Source of the DNA: Nocardia gamkensis NBRC 108242
Lineage (GTDB): Bacteria > Actinomycetota > Actinomycetes > Mycobacteriales > Mycobacteriaceae
Assembly: GCF_001612985.1 (NCBI RefSeq)
Contig: NZ_BDBM01000004.1
Span: forward strand, 275,435-339,434
DNA length: 64,000 nucleotides
Reading direction: 5' to 3'
The translations under genes and the position numbers were made by a program. Shown in pieces: positions 54,510 through 63,724 of the stretch. Numbering within the stretch: position 1 is the stretch's first letter; the number at the start of each line of letters is the position of its first letter. Below the pieces are notes generated by a model. The model saw only the letters and a list, made by a program, of their open reading frames with translations. It did no database searches and was not told the DNA's origin.

Positions 54510-55855
54510 GCCGCACCCAGGCCTGGCGCTCGACCGCGAAGCTACGCATCCGAGTGCTGGGGATCGCCTTCTTCGTCGTGGTCGCGTTGTTCCTCTGGAC
54601 CACCGTCGCGATCTACAACAAGCAGTTCGTGCGCACCGTGCACGTCGACCTGATCACCGACAGCGTGGGCAACGCGCTGACCCGCAACGCCGACGTGAAG
54701 GTGCGCGGCATCACCGTCGGCGAGGTGCGCTCGAGCAGTTCCGAGGGCGGCGAGGTGACCTTGGACCTGGCCATCAATCCGGACAAGGCGCAGCAGATCC
54801 CGGCCAACGCGACCGCGCGCCTGCTGCCCAAGACGCTCTTCGGCGAGCGCTATGTGGATCTGGTGATCCCGGAGAACCCGAGCCCCCAGCATCTGACCGA
54901 CGGCTTGACGCTGCACCAAGACGTCAGCGGCAACGCCATCGAGCTGAGCAAACTGCTCGACGACCTGCTCCCGCTGCTGCAGTCCATCCCGCCGCAGGAT
55001 CTCGCGGCCACCCTCGGCGCGCTGTCGCAGGCGCTGGCCGGTCAGGGCTCCGCGCTCGGCGAGACCGTGGACAAGCTGGACGACGCCTTCCGCCAGGTCA
55101 ATGTGGTGCTGCCGGACCTGCAGGCGGACCTGCGCAGCTTCGCGGAGGTGGCGGCCACCTATTCCGACGCTGCCCCGCAGCTGATCCAGGCACTGGACAA
55201 CCTGCGCACGACCAACGCCACCATCGTGCAGCGGCGCACCGACATCGACGTTCTCTACGCGACGCTGACGCCGACCGCGGCCACCACCACCGATTTCCTG
55301 ATCGCCAACCGCGACAACATCATCGACGTGGCCGCCGATTCCCGGCCCGCGCTGGAGCAACTGGCCTACTACTCGCCGAACTACGCCTGCTCGCTGGCGA
55401 ACTTCGCGCAGCTCAAGCCGCGCATCGACCGGATCTTCGGCAAGGGCACCGACCTGCCCGGCTCGCGGGTGACCATCGAACTCACCAACACGCGCGGCAA
55501 GTACCTGCCCAACCAGGACGAACCGCGCTGGCTGGACCCCAGGGGGCCGTGGTGCATCCCCGAGATGCCGCTGGGCGTCGACCCCGGCCAGTACACCGGC
55601 GGCCCGAACAACGACGGCTCCTACGCCGTCCCCAGTCGCAACCCCGGTGACCAGCAGATCGGAAATCTGGAACCGCCGCAGTTCGGCGTCCACCCGGCGA
55701 GCAAGATGCCGACGATCGCCGGTTCGCCCATGGAGCAGCAGTCGCTCGGCGCGATCTACGGCGCGGCCAATGGCGTCGCTCCGGATCAGGTGCCCGGCTG
55801 GGTGACCAGGGCCGGTGCGCCCGCGTTCCGCGGAAGCGAGGTGAGCGTGCGATGA
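54506..55855 (+). CDS. mceA: MCE family protein MceA
   Basis: 449 aa. One N-terminal helix (about 17-36), the MCE domain (about 45-120, KVRGITVGEVRSSSSEGGEV), then a long coiled region that builds the periplasmic lipid tunnel, and a C-terminal Pro/Gly/Asn tail with conserved Cys (YACSLANF, GPWCIPEMP). Overlaps start and stop with neighbours (ATGA). Confidence 0.93.
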   Translation: MSRTQAWRSTAKLRIRVLGIAFFVVVALFLWTTVAIYNKQFVRTVHVDLITDSVGNALTRNADVKVRGITVGEVRSSSSEGGEVTLDLAINPDKAQQIPANATARLLPKTLFGERYVDLVIPENPSPQHLTDGLTLHQDVSGNAIELSKLLDDLLPLLQSIPPQDLAATLGALSQALAGQGSALGETVDKLDDAFRQVNVVLPDLQADLRSFAEVAATYSDAAPQLIQALDNLRTTNATIVQRRTDIDVLYATLTPTAATTTDFLIANRDNIIDVAADSRPALEQLAYYSPNYACSLANFAQLKPRIDRIFGKGTDLPGSRVTIELTNTRGKYLPNQDEPRWLDPRGPWCIPEMPLGVDPGQYTGGPNNDGSYAVPSRNPGDQQIGNLEPPQFGVHPASKMPTIAGSPMEQQSLGAIYGAANGVAPDQVPGWVTRAGAPAFRGSEVSVR

Positions 55856-56928
55856 AGCAGCATCTGCGCGGCCTGGGCGGCCCGCTGACCAAGCTGGTCA
55901 TCTTCGTCGTGGTAACCCTGTTCGTGACGGTCATGCTCGCGCTGTCCATCGCCAACTACAGCGGCGGCGGCACCGCGTTCAAGGCCAGGTTCACCGACGT
56001 CACCGCGCTCAACCGCGGCGACGAGGTCCGCATCGCGGGCGTCCGGGTCGGCAAGGTCACCGACGTCTCGATCGTGGACAAGCGCCTGGCCGAGGTGAAG
56101 TTCGAACTCAGCGACCGGGATTGGCTGCCGTCCTCGACCACCGCCACGATCAAGTACCGCAACCTGGTCGGCCAGCGCTACATCGCGCTGGAGCAGGGGA
56201 CCGGCGAGCAGGGCCGCAAGCTGAACGAGGGCGGCACCATCCCGCTCGAGCACACCAGGCCCGCGCTGAACCTGACCACGCTGTTCAACGGCTTCCGGCC
56301 GCTGTTCCGCACACTGACCGCCGACGACGTCAACAAGCTGTCGTTCGAGATCATCCAGGTCTTCCAGGGCGAGCAGGGCACCATCCACGATCTGGTGGCG
56401 ACCACCGCGAACCTGACCAACAAGATCGCCGACAAGGACGCGGTGATCGGTGAGCTGACCCGCAACCTGACCGCCGTGCTGGACACCGTGAACCAGCGCG
56501 ACGACCAGTTCGACCAGTTGATCGTGAACACCGAGGCGCTAATCAGCGGCCTGAACGCCGAGCGCGACACCATCGGGCGCTCGGTGACCTCACTCGCCGA
56601 CCTGACCTCGGCGACGTCCGACCTGCTCGTCCCGGTGCGCCCGACGCTGCAAGGGTCGATCGCGGGCCTGAGCCAATTGACCGGCACGCTCGACGAGCGC
56701 CAGGACGAGGTGAACGAAGCGCTGTACAACCTGCCGCTGAAGATGGAGAAGCTCGGCCGCGCCGCCAGCTACGGCTCCTGGTTCCAGTTCTATCTGTGCG
56801 GCATCGACATCGTCGTCGGACCGGGCGCCGTCGACGCGCCGCAGCTCAACCTGCCCGCAGGCATGCCGACGATCAATCAGCCGCTGTACACCAACGCCGC
56901 GCCGCGCTGCCATGGGAAGGCTCGCTGA
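55852..56928 (+). CDS. mceB: MCE family protein MceB
   Basis: 358 aa. N-terminal helix (about 12-32), MCE domain (RGDEVRIAGVRVGKVTDVSI), then helical region ending in QFYLCGIDIVVG and AAPRCHGKAR. Overlaps mceA by ATGA and mceC by 1 nt (TGATG). Confidence 0.93.
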   Translation: MKQHLRGLGGPLTKLVIFVVVTLFVTVMLALSIANYSGGGTAFKARFTDVTALNRGDEVRIAGVRVGKVTDVSIVDKRLAEVKFELSDRDWLPSSTTATIKYRNLVGQRYIALEQGTGEQGRKLNEGGTIPLEHTRPALNLTTLFNGFRPLFRTLTADDVNKLSFEIIQVFQGEQGTIHDLVATTANLTNKIADKDAVIGELTRNLTAVLDTVNQRDDQFDQLIVNTEALISGLNAERDTIGRSVTSLADLTSATSDLLVPVRPTLQGSIAGLSQLTGTLDERQDEVNEALYNLPLKMEKLGRAASYGSWFQFYLCGIDIVVGPGAVDAPQLNLPAGMPTINQPLYTNAAPRCHGKAR

Positions 56929-57938
56929 TGGACGACCGCATTCTGCTCGGCAAGCGCAGCCCGGCGTTCCTGGGCGCGCTCGGCATCGCCGTCGTGCTGT
57001 TGGTGACGGTGTCGGCCTTCTTCCTGGATCGGTTGCCGATCATCGGGGCGGGGACGAAGTACACCGCGGAATTCAGCGAGGCGGCGGGCCTGAAGAAGGG
57101 CAACGAAGTCCGGGTGGCCGGCGTCAAGGTGGGCTCGGTGTCCGATGTCCGGCTCGACGGGGACCGCGTGCTCGTGGACTTCCGCACCAAGGACACCTGG
57201 ATCGGCAACGAGACCACCGCGTCCATCCAGATCAAGACGCTGCTCGGGCAGAAGTACCTCGCGCTCGATCCGAGGGGCTCCAAACCGGCCACGCCGAGTT
57301 CGCGGATCCCGCTCTCGCGCACCGTCTCCCCGTACGACGTGGTGGACGCGTTCACCGACGCCGCGCGCACCATCGACCAGATCGACACCGCGCAGCTGGC
57401 CAAGAGCATGCAAGTGCTGTCGGAGGCGTTCGAGACGACGCCGCCGGAGATCCGCGGGTCCATCGACGGTGTCGCCCGGCTGTCGGAGACGCTGGCCAAA
57501 CGCGATCAGGAGCTGAAGAAGCTGTTCGCCGCGACCAGGCAGACCACCCAGATCCTCGCCGACCGCAACGCCGAGTTCGAGCGGCTGCTGGCCAACGGCG
57601 GCCAGCTGCTGGCCGAGCTGAACATCAGGCAGCAGTCGATCAAGCAGTTGCTGGTCGGCGCGCAGACGGTGTCCACCGAACTGAGCGCCCTCGTGCACGA
57701 CAACGAGGAGCAGATCGGCCCGGCGCTGAAGAATCTGCGCGCCGCGATCGATCTGCTCAACTCCAACCAGCAGAACGTCTCCAAGACGTTGGAACTCGCG
57801 GCGCCGTTCTACAGCCTCTACGCCAACGTGCTCGGCACCGGACGCTGGTTCGACGCGGTGATCGTCAACGTGCTGCCGCCCGCCCTGCCCGACATCCCCG
57901 GCTACCGTCAGCCGATCCGCACTCTGGGAGGTAACTGA
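56928..57938 (+). CDS. mceC: MCE family protein MceC
   Basis: 336 aa. N-terminal helix (about 12-34), MCE domain (KKGNEVRVAGVKVGSVSDVRL, IKTLLGQKYLALDP), helical tunnel segment, C-terminal YANVLGTGRWFDAVIVNVLPP. Shorter tail than some MceC proteins. Confidence 0.93.
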   Translation: MDDRILLGKRSPAFLGALGIAVVLLVTVSAFFLDRLPIIGAGTKYTAEFSEAAGLKKGNEVRVAGVKVGSVSDVRLDGDRVLVDFRTKDTWIGNETTASIQIKTLLGQKYLALDPRGSKPATPSSRIPLSRTVSPYDVVDAFTDAARTIDQIDTAQLAKSMQVLSEAFETTPPEIRGSIDGVARLSETLAKRDQELKKLFAATRQTTQILADRNAEFERLLANGGQLLAELNIRQQSIKQLLVGAQTVSTELSALVHDNEEQIGPALKNLRAAIDLLNSNQQNVSKTLELAAPFYSLYANVLGTGRWFDAVIVNVLPPALPDIPGYRQPIRTLGGN

Positions 57939-57939
57939 C

Positions 57940-59208
57940 GTGGCGGACAACTGGCGTAGCGATCCGGTTGGTGCGGTGCGCGGTTCCAGCCGCGGCGCCA
58001 AGGTGGGCATCGCGCTGGTCCTCGTCCTCGCCGTGCTGGTCGCGGTGGTGCTGTGGTGGCTGTTCAACCGGCTGACCACCACCAAGATCACCGCTTACTT
58101 CGATCGCTCGGTCGGCATCTACGAGGGCTCGGACGTCCGGATCCTCGGCGTGCCGGTCGGTTCGGTGGATTCGGTGGAGCCGCAGGGCGATCAGGTCAAG
58201 ATCGTGATGAGCGTGGACCGCAAGTACGACGTGCCGGCGGGCGCGCGGGCCGCGCAGATCACGCCCTCCATCGTGTCGGACCGCTACATCCAGCTCACCC
58301 CCGCCTACACCGGTGGCCCGAAGATGGCGCGCGACGCGACCATTCCGCGCGAGCGCACGGCCACGCCCGTCGAAGTGGACCAGCTGTACAAGAGCATCAC
58401 CGAACTCTCCCAGGCGCTGGGGCCCAACGGCGCCAACGCCGACGGAGCGGTGAACGACCTGGTGCGCACCGGCGCGGCGAACCTGGCGGGCAACGGCGAG
58501 GCGCTGGCCAACAGCCTCACCCAGTTGTCCCGGGCGGCCCGCTACCTGTCGGACGCGCGTGGCGACATCTTCGACACGGTCAAGAACCTGCAGTCCTTCA
58601 TCACCATGCTGGCCCAGAACGACCAGCAGGTGCGGCAATTCAACACACAGCTGGCCGACCTGTCGACGTTCCTCGCCGACGAGCGGCAGGATCTCGGCGC
58701 GGCACTGAATCTGCTGTCGATCGCGCTGGGCGACGTCGCGCGCTTCATCGACGACAACCGGGGCTTGATCGCGAGCAATGCCGAAGGGCTGATCCAGCTC
58801 ACCAAGACGCTGTCCGATCAGCGCGACGACGTGGCGGCCCTGCTGCCTGTCCTGCCGTTGGCGTTGAGCAACCTGATCAACGTGCACAATGCCGAATCGG
58901 GCACCCTCGACATGCGCGCGAACTTCCCCGAAACCCAGGACCCGTTCGGCGCGGTGTGCAAGATGCTGGACCTGTCCAAACTGATGCCCGGCGATCCCAA
59001 GTTCGAGGCGCTCGGCAAGCAGATGCGGCCGATCCTCGACCACTGCAAGGAGATCACCGACCAGATCACCGCCGGGGTGCAGACCCCGACGTTGAACCTG
59101 CCGTTCGGCATCCTCAGCGGCGAGAACCAGCAGCGTGACCCGGTGCCGGGCACCGTGCCCGGCACGCCGTCGGACCGGCTTCCGCCGTCGCAGGGAGGGG
59201 AGCGATGA
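57940..59208 (+). CDS. mceD: MCE family protein MceD
   Basis: 422 aa. N-terminal helix (about 21-42), MCE domain (GSDVRILGVPVGSVDSVEPQG), long helices, and a Pro-rich C-terminus (DPVPGTVPGTPSDRLPPSQGG). GTG start 1 nt after the mceC stop with GGGAGG upstream. Confidence 0.93.
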   Translation: MADNWRSDPVGAVRGSSRGAKVGIALVLVLAVLVAVVLWWLFNRLTTTKITAYFDRSVGIYEGSDVRILGVPVGSVDSVEPQGDQVKIVMSVDRKYDVPAGARAAQITPSIVSDRYIQLTPAYTGGPKMARDATIPRERTATPVEVDQLYKSITELSQALGPNGANADGAVNDLVRTGAANLAGNGEALANSLTQLSRAARYLSDARGDIFDTVKNLQSFITMLAQNDQQVRQFNTQLADLSTFLADERQDLGAALNLLSIALGDVARFIDDNRGLIASNAEGLIQLTKTLSDQRDDVAALLPVLPLALSNLINVHNAESGTLDMRANFPETQDPFGAVCKMLDLSKLMPGDPKFEALGKQMRPILDHCKEITDQITAGVQTPTLNLPFGILSGENQQRDPVPGTVPGTPSDRLPPSQGGER

Positions 59209-60443
59209 GCATTCGAATCCGTTCCGTCGCGCGTGGTCTCGGCGCGGCGCTGGCGCTCGGCCTGTCCGCGACGCTGGTCACCTCGTGTGCCTCCGACGGC
59301 ATCTACAGCGTGCCGCTGCCCGGCGGTGCCGACGTGGGCAAGCACCCGATGCACATCGACATCCAGTTCGACGACGTCCTCGATCTGGTCCCGCAGTCGG
59401 CGGTCAAGGTCGAGGGCGTGCCGGTGGGCCGGGTCGAGAAGATCAGCATCGGCAAGGATCAGTGGACCGCCACCGTGCGCACCTTGGTCAACTCGTCGGT
59501 GAGCCTGCCCGCGAACGCGCACGCCGAGGTCCGGCAGTCGAACCTGCTCGGCGAGAAGTTCATCGAGCTCTCCCGGCCCTCGGCCGATCCGGAACCCGGC
59601 AGGCTGGCCGACGGCTCGGTGATCCCGGTCGACCGCACCCGGCACGCCACCGAGGTCGAACAGGTGCTCGGCGCGCTGTCGCTGCTGCTCAACGGCGGCG
59701 GCGTCGCGCAGTTGCAGCCGATCGTCACCGAACTGAACAAGACATTCGGCGGCCGGGAAGACCGGGTGCGCTCGCTGATCGAGCAGGCGAACACGCTGAT
59801 CGGCGGCCTGAACCAGCAGGTGGACGACATCACCCGCGCGCTCGACGGCCTCGACGTGCTCAGCAGCCGGGTGAGCAGGCAGACCGATCAGATCGGCAAG
59901 ATCCTCGACCAGCTGCCCCAGGGCATCAAGATCCTGGAAGAGCAGCGCCCGCAACTGGTCGCCCTGCTGGCCCAGCTGGACCGGCTCGGTCAGGCGGGCT
60001 TCGATGTGCTCAACACCTCGAAGGACGACCTGATCCGCGACCTCACCTCGCTGCGGCCGACATTGCAGGAGCTGGGGCGTGCCGCGCCGGATCTGGTCAC
60101 GGCGGTGCCGCTGATTCCGACCTATCCGTTCCCCGACTCGGCGCTGGAGAGCACCTTCGGCGGCAGCGTGAACACGTGGTTGTCGGTGGATCAGCAGATC
60201 GGCGTCACGCTCAGCAATCTCGGTGTCGGCAAGCCCGATCCGGTGTACATCCCGCCGGTCGGTCCGCCCGTGCCGGTGAACCCGACCAATCCGTATTACA
60301 ACGGCAACGGCCCGCGTCCGGGCTGGCCCACTGTGTCGATCCTGCCGCTGCCGCCGCTGATGGCGCAGCCGCCCGCACCCGGCGTGCCCGGTCCGGTCGG
60401 GGCGATCCTCGAGCAACTCGGCGTAGGGAGTGGTCCGCGATGA
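59205..60443 (+). CDS. mceE: MCE family lipoprotein MceE
   Basis: 412 aa. Signal peptide with lipobox LVTSC (Cys 28), as is usual for MceE. MCE domain (QSAVKVEGVPVGRVEKISIG, NLLGEKFIELSRP), helical tunnel, Pro-rich tail. Overlaps both neighbours by ATGA. Confidence 0.94.
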   Translation: MSIRIRSVARGLGAALALGLSATLVTSCASDGIYSVPLPGGADVGKHPMHIDIQFDDVLDLVPQSAVKVEGVPVGRVEKISIGKDQWTATVRTLVNSSVSLPANAHAEVRQSNLLGEKFIELSRPSADPEPGRLADGSVIPVDRTRHATEVEQVLGALSLLLNGGGVAQLQPIVTELNKTFGGREDRVRSLIEQANTLIGGLNQQVDDITRALDGLDVLSSRVSRQTDQIGKILDQLPQGIKILEEQRPQLVALLAQLDRLGQAGFDVLNTSKDDLIRDLTSLRPTLQELGRAAPDLVTAVPLIPTYPFPDSALESTFGGSVNTWLSVDQQIGVTLSNLGVGKPDPVYIPPVGPPVPVNPTNPYYNGNGPRPGWPTVSILPLPPLMAQPPAPGVPGPVGAILEQLGVGSGPR

Positions 60444-61681
60444 CCCGTCTGGTGCGGTGGCAGCTCATCGCGTTCGTGGTGATCGCGGTGCTCGGCGTCG
60501 TGTACGTCGGCGGCCGGTACATCCGGCTCGACCACATGTTCGGGCTCAACGAGTACACGGTGAAGCTGCGGGCGGCCCAGACCGGCGGCATCTACAAGGG
60601 CGCCGAGGTGACCTACCGCGGCGTCCCGGTGGGCCGGGTCGGTGAGCTGGAACTCACCGGCGAGGGCGTCGTGATGAATCTCGTCATCGACACGAGTTCG
60701 CCGAAGATCCCGGCGTCGGCGAAAGCCGTGGTGGCCAACCGGTCCGCGATCGGTGAGCAGTACGTCGACCTGCAGCCCGACTCGGACGCGGGCCCGTACC
60801 TGCGCGACAACTCGGTGATCACCTCGGCGACCCTGCCGGTGCCGGTCGAGGAGCTGTTGTCCAGCGTGGACACCTTCGCGCACTCGGTGGACCTGAACGC
60901 GCTCAACACGACGGTTCGCGAACTGGGCAAAGCGTTCGACGGCAAGGGCGACGACCTGCAAGTGCTGATCGACTCGCTGAACAAATTCACCGAGACCTTC
61001 CACGCCACCCTGCCGCAGACCGTTCAGCTGATCCGCGACGGCCGCACCGCCCTCGGCACGCAGGCCGAGCAGTCCTCGCAGATCCGCGAGTTCAGCGACG
61101 GCCTGGACAAGCTCACCGCCCAGTTGCGCTCCAGCGACCCCGACGTGCGCAGGCTCATCGGCACCGGAACCGACGCGGGCGAGCAGCTCGGCGCGCTGAT
61201 CGACGAGAGCGGTGGCTCGCTCACCCAGGACCTGGCCAACCTGCGGCTGCTGCTGCAGGCGATCTCGCCGAAGTTCTACGCGATCAAGCCGTTGCTGCAG
61301 ATGCTCCCGCAGCTGTCGATCGGCGGCTCTTCCACCGCGCCCGGCGACGGGACCAGCCACTTCGGCCTGGTGCTCGAGGTGAACAACCCACCCACCTGTA
61401 CCGTGGGCTACGAGGGCACGTATCGGATTCTCGAACAGATGAAGGCGCAGAACCCGGACTTCGACGACACGCGCGACGAGTTCCCGTTCAACAAAGACGC
61501 CAAGTGTCTGGTGCCGTTCGGTAATCCGACCGCCGTCCGGGGTGGCGCGCGAGCCGAATACGCCGATCCGGCCATCGTCCAGCCCTGGGATTCCAACCCC
61601 AAAACCGATCCGGAAAAGCTGAACCTGACTCCGGCCGCCGTGCAGCTGTCGACCCTGCTGGGGGTCACACCGAAGCGGTGA
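60440..61681 (+). CDS. mceF: MCE family protein MceF
   Basis: 413 aa. N-terminal helix (about 8-26), MCE domain (KGAEVTYRGVPVGRVGELEL, IGEQYVDLQP), tunnel helices and a globular C-terminal part with two cysteines (PPTCTVGYEG, KDAKCLVPFG). It closes the six-subunit set. Confidence 0.94.
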   Translation: MTRLVRWQLIAFVVIAVLGVVYVGGRYIRLDHMFGLNEYTVKLRAAQTGGIYKGAEVTYRGVPVGRVGELELTGEGVVMNLVIDTSSPKIPASAKAVVANRSAIGEQYVDLQPDSDAGPYLRDNSVITSATLPVPVEELLSSVDTFAHSVDLNALNTTVRELGKAFDGKGDDLQVLIDSLNKFTETFHATLPQTVQLIRDGRTALGTQAEQSSQIREFSDGLDKLTAQLRSSDPDVRRLIGTGTDAGEQLGALIDESGGSLTQDLANLRLLLQAISPKFYAIKPLLQMLPQLSIGGSSTAPGDGTSHFGLVLEVNNPPTCTVGYEGTYRILEQMKAQNPDFDDTRDEFPFNKDAKCLVPFGNPTAVRGGARAEYADPAIVQPWDSNPKTDPEKLNLTPAAVQLSTLLGVTPKR

Positions 61682-61697
61682 CCAGGAGCAATGACGT

Positions 61698-61703
61698 TAG
61701 GGT
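61698..61703 (+). promoter_or_regulatory. Leaderless -10 box in front of the mas leader ORF
   Basis: TAGGGT ends 7 nt before the leader GTG at 61711, 17 nt after the mceF stop; the mce-associated genes may therefore have their own transcript. Confidence 0.55.
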
Positions 61704-61710
61704 GTCTCGC

Positions 61711-61791
61711 GTGAGTGACTGCAGCGAGCGAACCACGGCCACCAGGCCCTGGGGCGCGACCGAGCCGACCGACGGCGAGGCGATGTCGTGA
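61711..61791 (+). CDS. 26-residue leader ORF of the SERSER family before the mce-associated gene
   Basis: 81 nt: V-S-D-C-S-E-R-T-T-A-T-R-P-W-G-A-T-E-P-T then DGEAMS. Its TGA overlaps the GTG of the next gene (GTGA), and its GGCGAGGCG end can be that gene's ribosome binding site. Same length and arrangement as the leaders before menE and secE. Confidence 0.62.
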   Translation: MSDCSERTTATRPWGATEPTDGEAMS

Positions 61792-62558
61792 CCGCCGATC
61801 CGACCGTGCGGTCTGATTCGGCGTCGCAGGACACGCCGGACATCGCGACGACAGCGGCGGACACGTCCGCCCCCTCCACGAAGCCGGATGCGAGTTCCTC
61901 CACGAAGCCGGACGCGAGCGATCGGAAGCCTGCCGAGCAGGCCGGCGGCGCGTCCGAGCACGTGGTCGGTGCGTCCGGGCTCGGCCGGGTGGCCTTGGTC
62001 TGCTCCGCCGTGCTGCTCGTGATCGCGTTGGCCGGCGCCGCGTGGTTCGGCGCGGGCTGGGTGCGGGCCGCACTCACCGACGGCCCGCGCGCGGACGCCC
62101 GCGACACCGCGCTGGACGCCGCCCGCCAAGCCGCGATCAACATGACCTCGATGAACCTGGACGACGTGCCCGGCTCGCTGGCGCTGGCCAGGTCCTCGAT
62201 GACCGGCGCGCTGCTGGACTCGGCCACGAAGAACAAGGACCAGGCGGAGAAGCTGGCCCAGCAGAGCGGGGTCGCGATGAACTCGAAGGTGCTCGGCGCC
62301 GCGCTCACCTCGCTCAACAGCGAGGAGGACAAGGCATCGGCGCTGGTCGTGCTGCAGGTCACCGAGAACGGCAAGGACAAGCCCGCCGCCGACTACCGCT
62401 ACACCTGGACCGTCGACGTGACCAAGGACGGCGACGTCTGGAAGGCCGAGCAGATCTCCTCGCTCGGCCAGCCGGTGTTGCTGAGCGGCGGCCCCGCCGC
62501 GCAGACGTCCGCACCGGCGGGTGAGCAGCCGCCTGCCGCGCCGAAGCCGGGATCGTAG
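61788..62558 (+). CDS. Mce-associated membrane protein (first)
   Basis: 256 aa. A disordered N-terminus with a repeated motif (STKPDASS, STKPDASD), one helix (about 62-85), then a small extracytoplasmic NTF2-like domain (about 95-230). Such Mas proteins stabilise or assist Mce transporters. The start is fixed by overlap with the leader ORF. Confidence 0.85.
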   Translation: MTADPTVRSDSASQDTPDIATTAADTSAPSTKPDASSSTKPDASDRKPAEQAGGASEHVVGASGLGRVALVCSAVLLVIALAGAAWFGAGWVRAALTDGPRADARDTALDAARQAAINMTSMNLDDVPGSLALARSSMTGALLDSATKNKDQAEKLAQQSGVAMNSKVLGAALTSLNSEEDKASALVVLQVTENGKDKPAADYRYTWTVDVTKDGDVWKAEQISSLGQPVLLSGGPAAQTSAPAGEQPPAAPKPGS

Positions 62559-62568
62559 GAGGACACCC

Positions 62569-63297
62569 ATGACGTCTCGCCGACCGGTCAACCGGGTCAC
62601 CTCCAAGCGCAGGCCCACCACCGAAACGGCGCGCGCCGCGTCCGCGCGGCCCGCAGCGGCCCGCAAACCGCGCGTGGCGGGCGTTTCGCGCACCACCCTG
62701 GAACAGGACACCCTCCGCGCCGAACGGCGGTCTGCGGCCGCGCCCGGTTCGTCGTGGTGGCGCACGATCGCGTCGCGTGGGAAGGGCCGTCAGCGGCGGC
62801 CTGCCGGGCGTGCGCGCTGGGGCGTCAGCGCGGCCATGCTGATCGCCGCGGTTCTGCTGGGCGGTTTCGCGTGGCTCGCCGCGCAACAGCCCGGGGTGAA
62901 CGCGTCGAATCAGGCGTATGTGGACAACGAGGCCACCCAGGAGGTGCGGGCCGCCGCCGACAACGCGCTGCGGACCGTCTACGCCTACGACGTGAAGAAC
63001 ATCGACGGGTACCGGGACACCGCGAAGCAGGTGCTCACCGGAAAGATGCTCGCCGATCTGGACAAGTACGCCGACACCACCATCTCGGCCGTCAAACAGG
63101 CGCAGACCAGTGCCGACGCGAAAGCCGACCCGATTGCTGTGACGTTGCTCACGGATGATCGCGCGGAGCTGATCGTCAACTTGGTGGTGAGCGCCACCAA
63201 GGACGGCGTGGCGCAGCAGAGCGTCGCCGGACCCGTGGTCCTGCACATGCAGAAGGTGGACGGACGCTGGCTGGCCAGCGACATCGTCGACCAGTAA
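62569..63297 (+). CDS. Mce-associated membrane protein (second)
   Basis: 242 aa. A basic N-terminus of about 80 residues rich in Arg/Ala, one helix (about 88-107, VSAAMLIAAVLLGGFAWLAA) and a NTF2-like outer domain (about 115-240, RTVYAYDVKNIDGYRDTAKQV). GTAGGAGG upstream of the ATG. Last gene of the mce locus. Confidence 0.87.
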   Translation: MTSRRPVNRVTSKRRPTTETARAASARPAAARKPRVAGVSRTTLEQDTLRAERRSAAAPGSSWWRTIASRGKGRQRRPAGRARWGVSAAMLIAAVLLGGFAWLAAQQPGVNASNQAYVDNEATQEVRAAADNALRTVYAYDVKNIDGYRDTAKQVLTGKMLADLDKYADTTISAVKQAQTSADAKADPIAVTLLTDDRAELIVNLVVSATKDGVAQQSVAGPVVLHMQKVDGRWLASDIVDQ

Positions 63298-63724
63298 CGG
63301 CTACCGCGGCGGCCGGGATGACGCAGCGCGGCAGGCGATCTCGACCGCGCCCGGACCGGGCCTGCCACTTGACGAGTTTCGCCCGAACCGTCACGCTATT
63401 CACAACAGCGGCAGCTGTCACAGTGGCTTCCAGCGCACCGCGGCTCACGACGCAGCCAGCGAATTCGGCCCGGCGCGCCAGCCATGCGGACGATCACACG
63501 GGTGGTACTTTGACACCCCCGTGTACTTGGGTGTAAGTTTGGACGTTGCGCTGGCTGCCTCCTGTCCATACCTCGAATCGCACTCGTGAGTTCACCCTTC
63601 CGGTGTTACTTCCGTTGGTGCCTGTTTCGAGTTTCGTTCGGGTAGTAACCAGCGGAATTCGTAGCAGACAAGCGACGGTCGCGGACCACCACGCGACGCG
63701 CGTGAGGTGCTGGAAGGACGCATC
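63298..63724. other. rpoB upstream region
   Basis: About 430 nt without a gene. It carries the rpoB promoter (63511-63540) and about 185 nt of leader. Short ORFs here lack coding features. Confidence 0.5.
63511..63540 (+). promoter_or_regulatory. rpoB: Probable rpoB promoter
   Basis: TTGACA (63511-63516), 18-nt spacer, TAAGTT (63535-63540). ACACCC and GGGTGT form an inverted repeat between the two boxes (63514-63535). Confidence 0.6.

Noticed and set aside
59135..60439. Upstream extension of the mceF frame (848 codons in total)
   Set aside because: It is a shadow of mceE. The ATG at 60440 overlaps the mceE stop, as at the other mce junctions.
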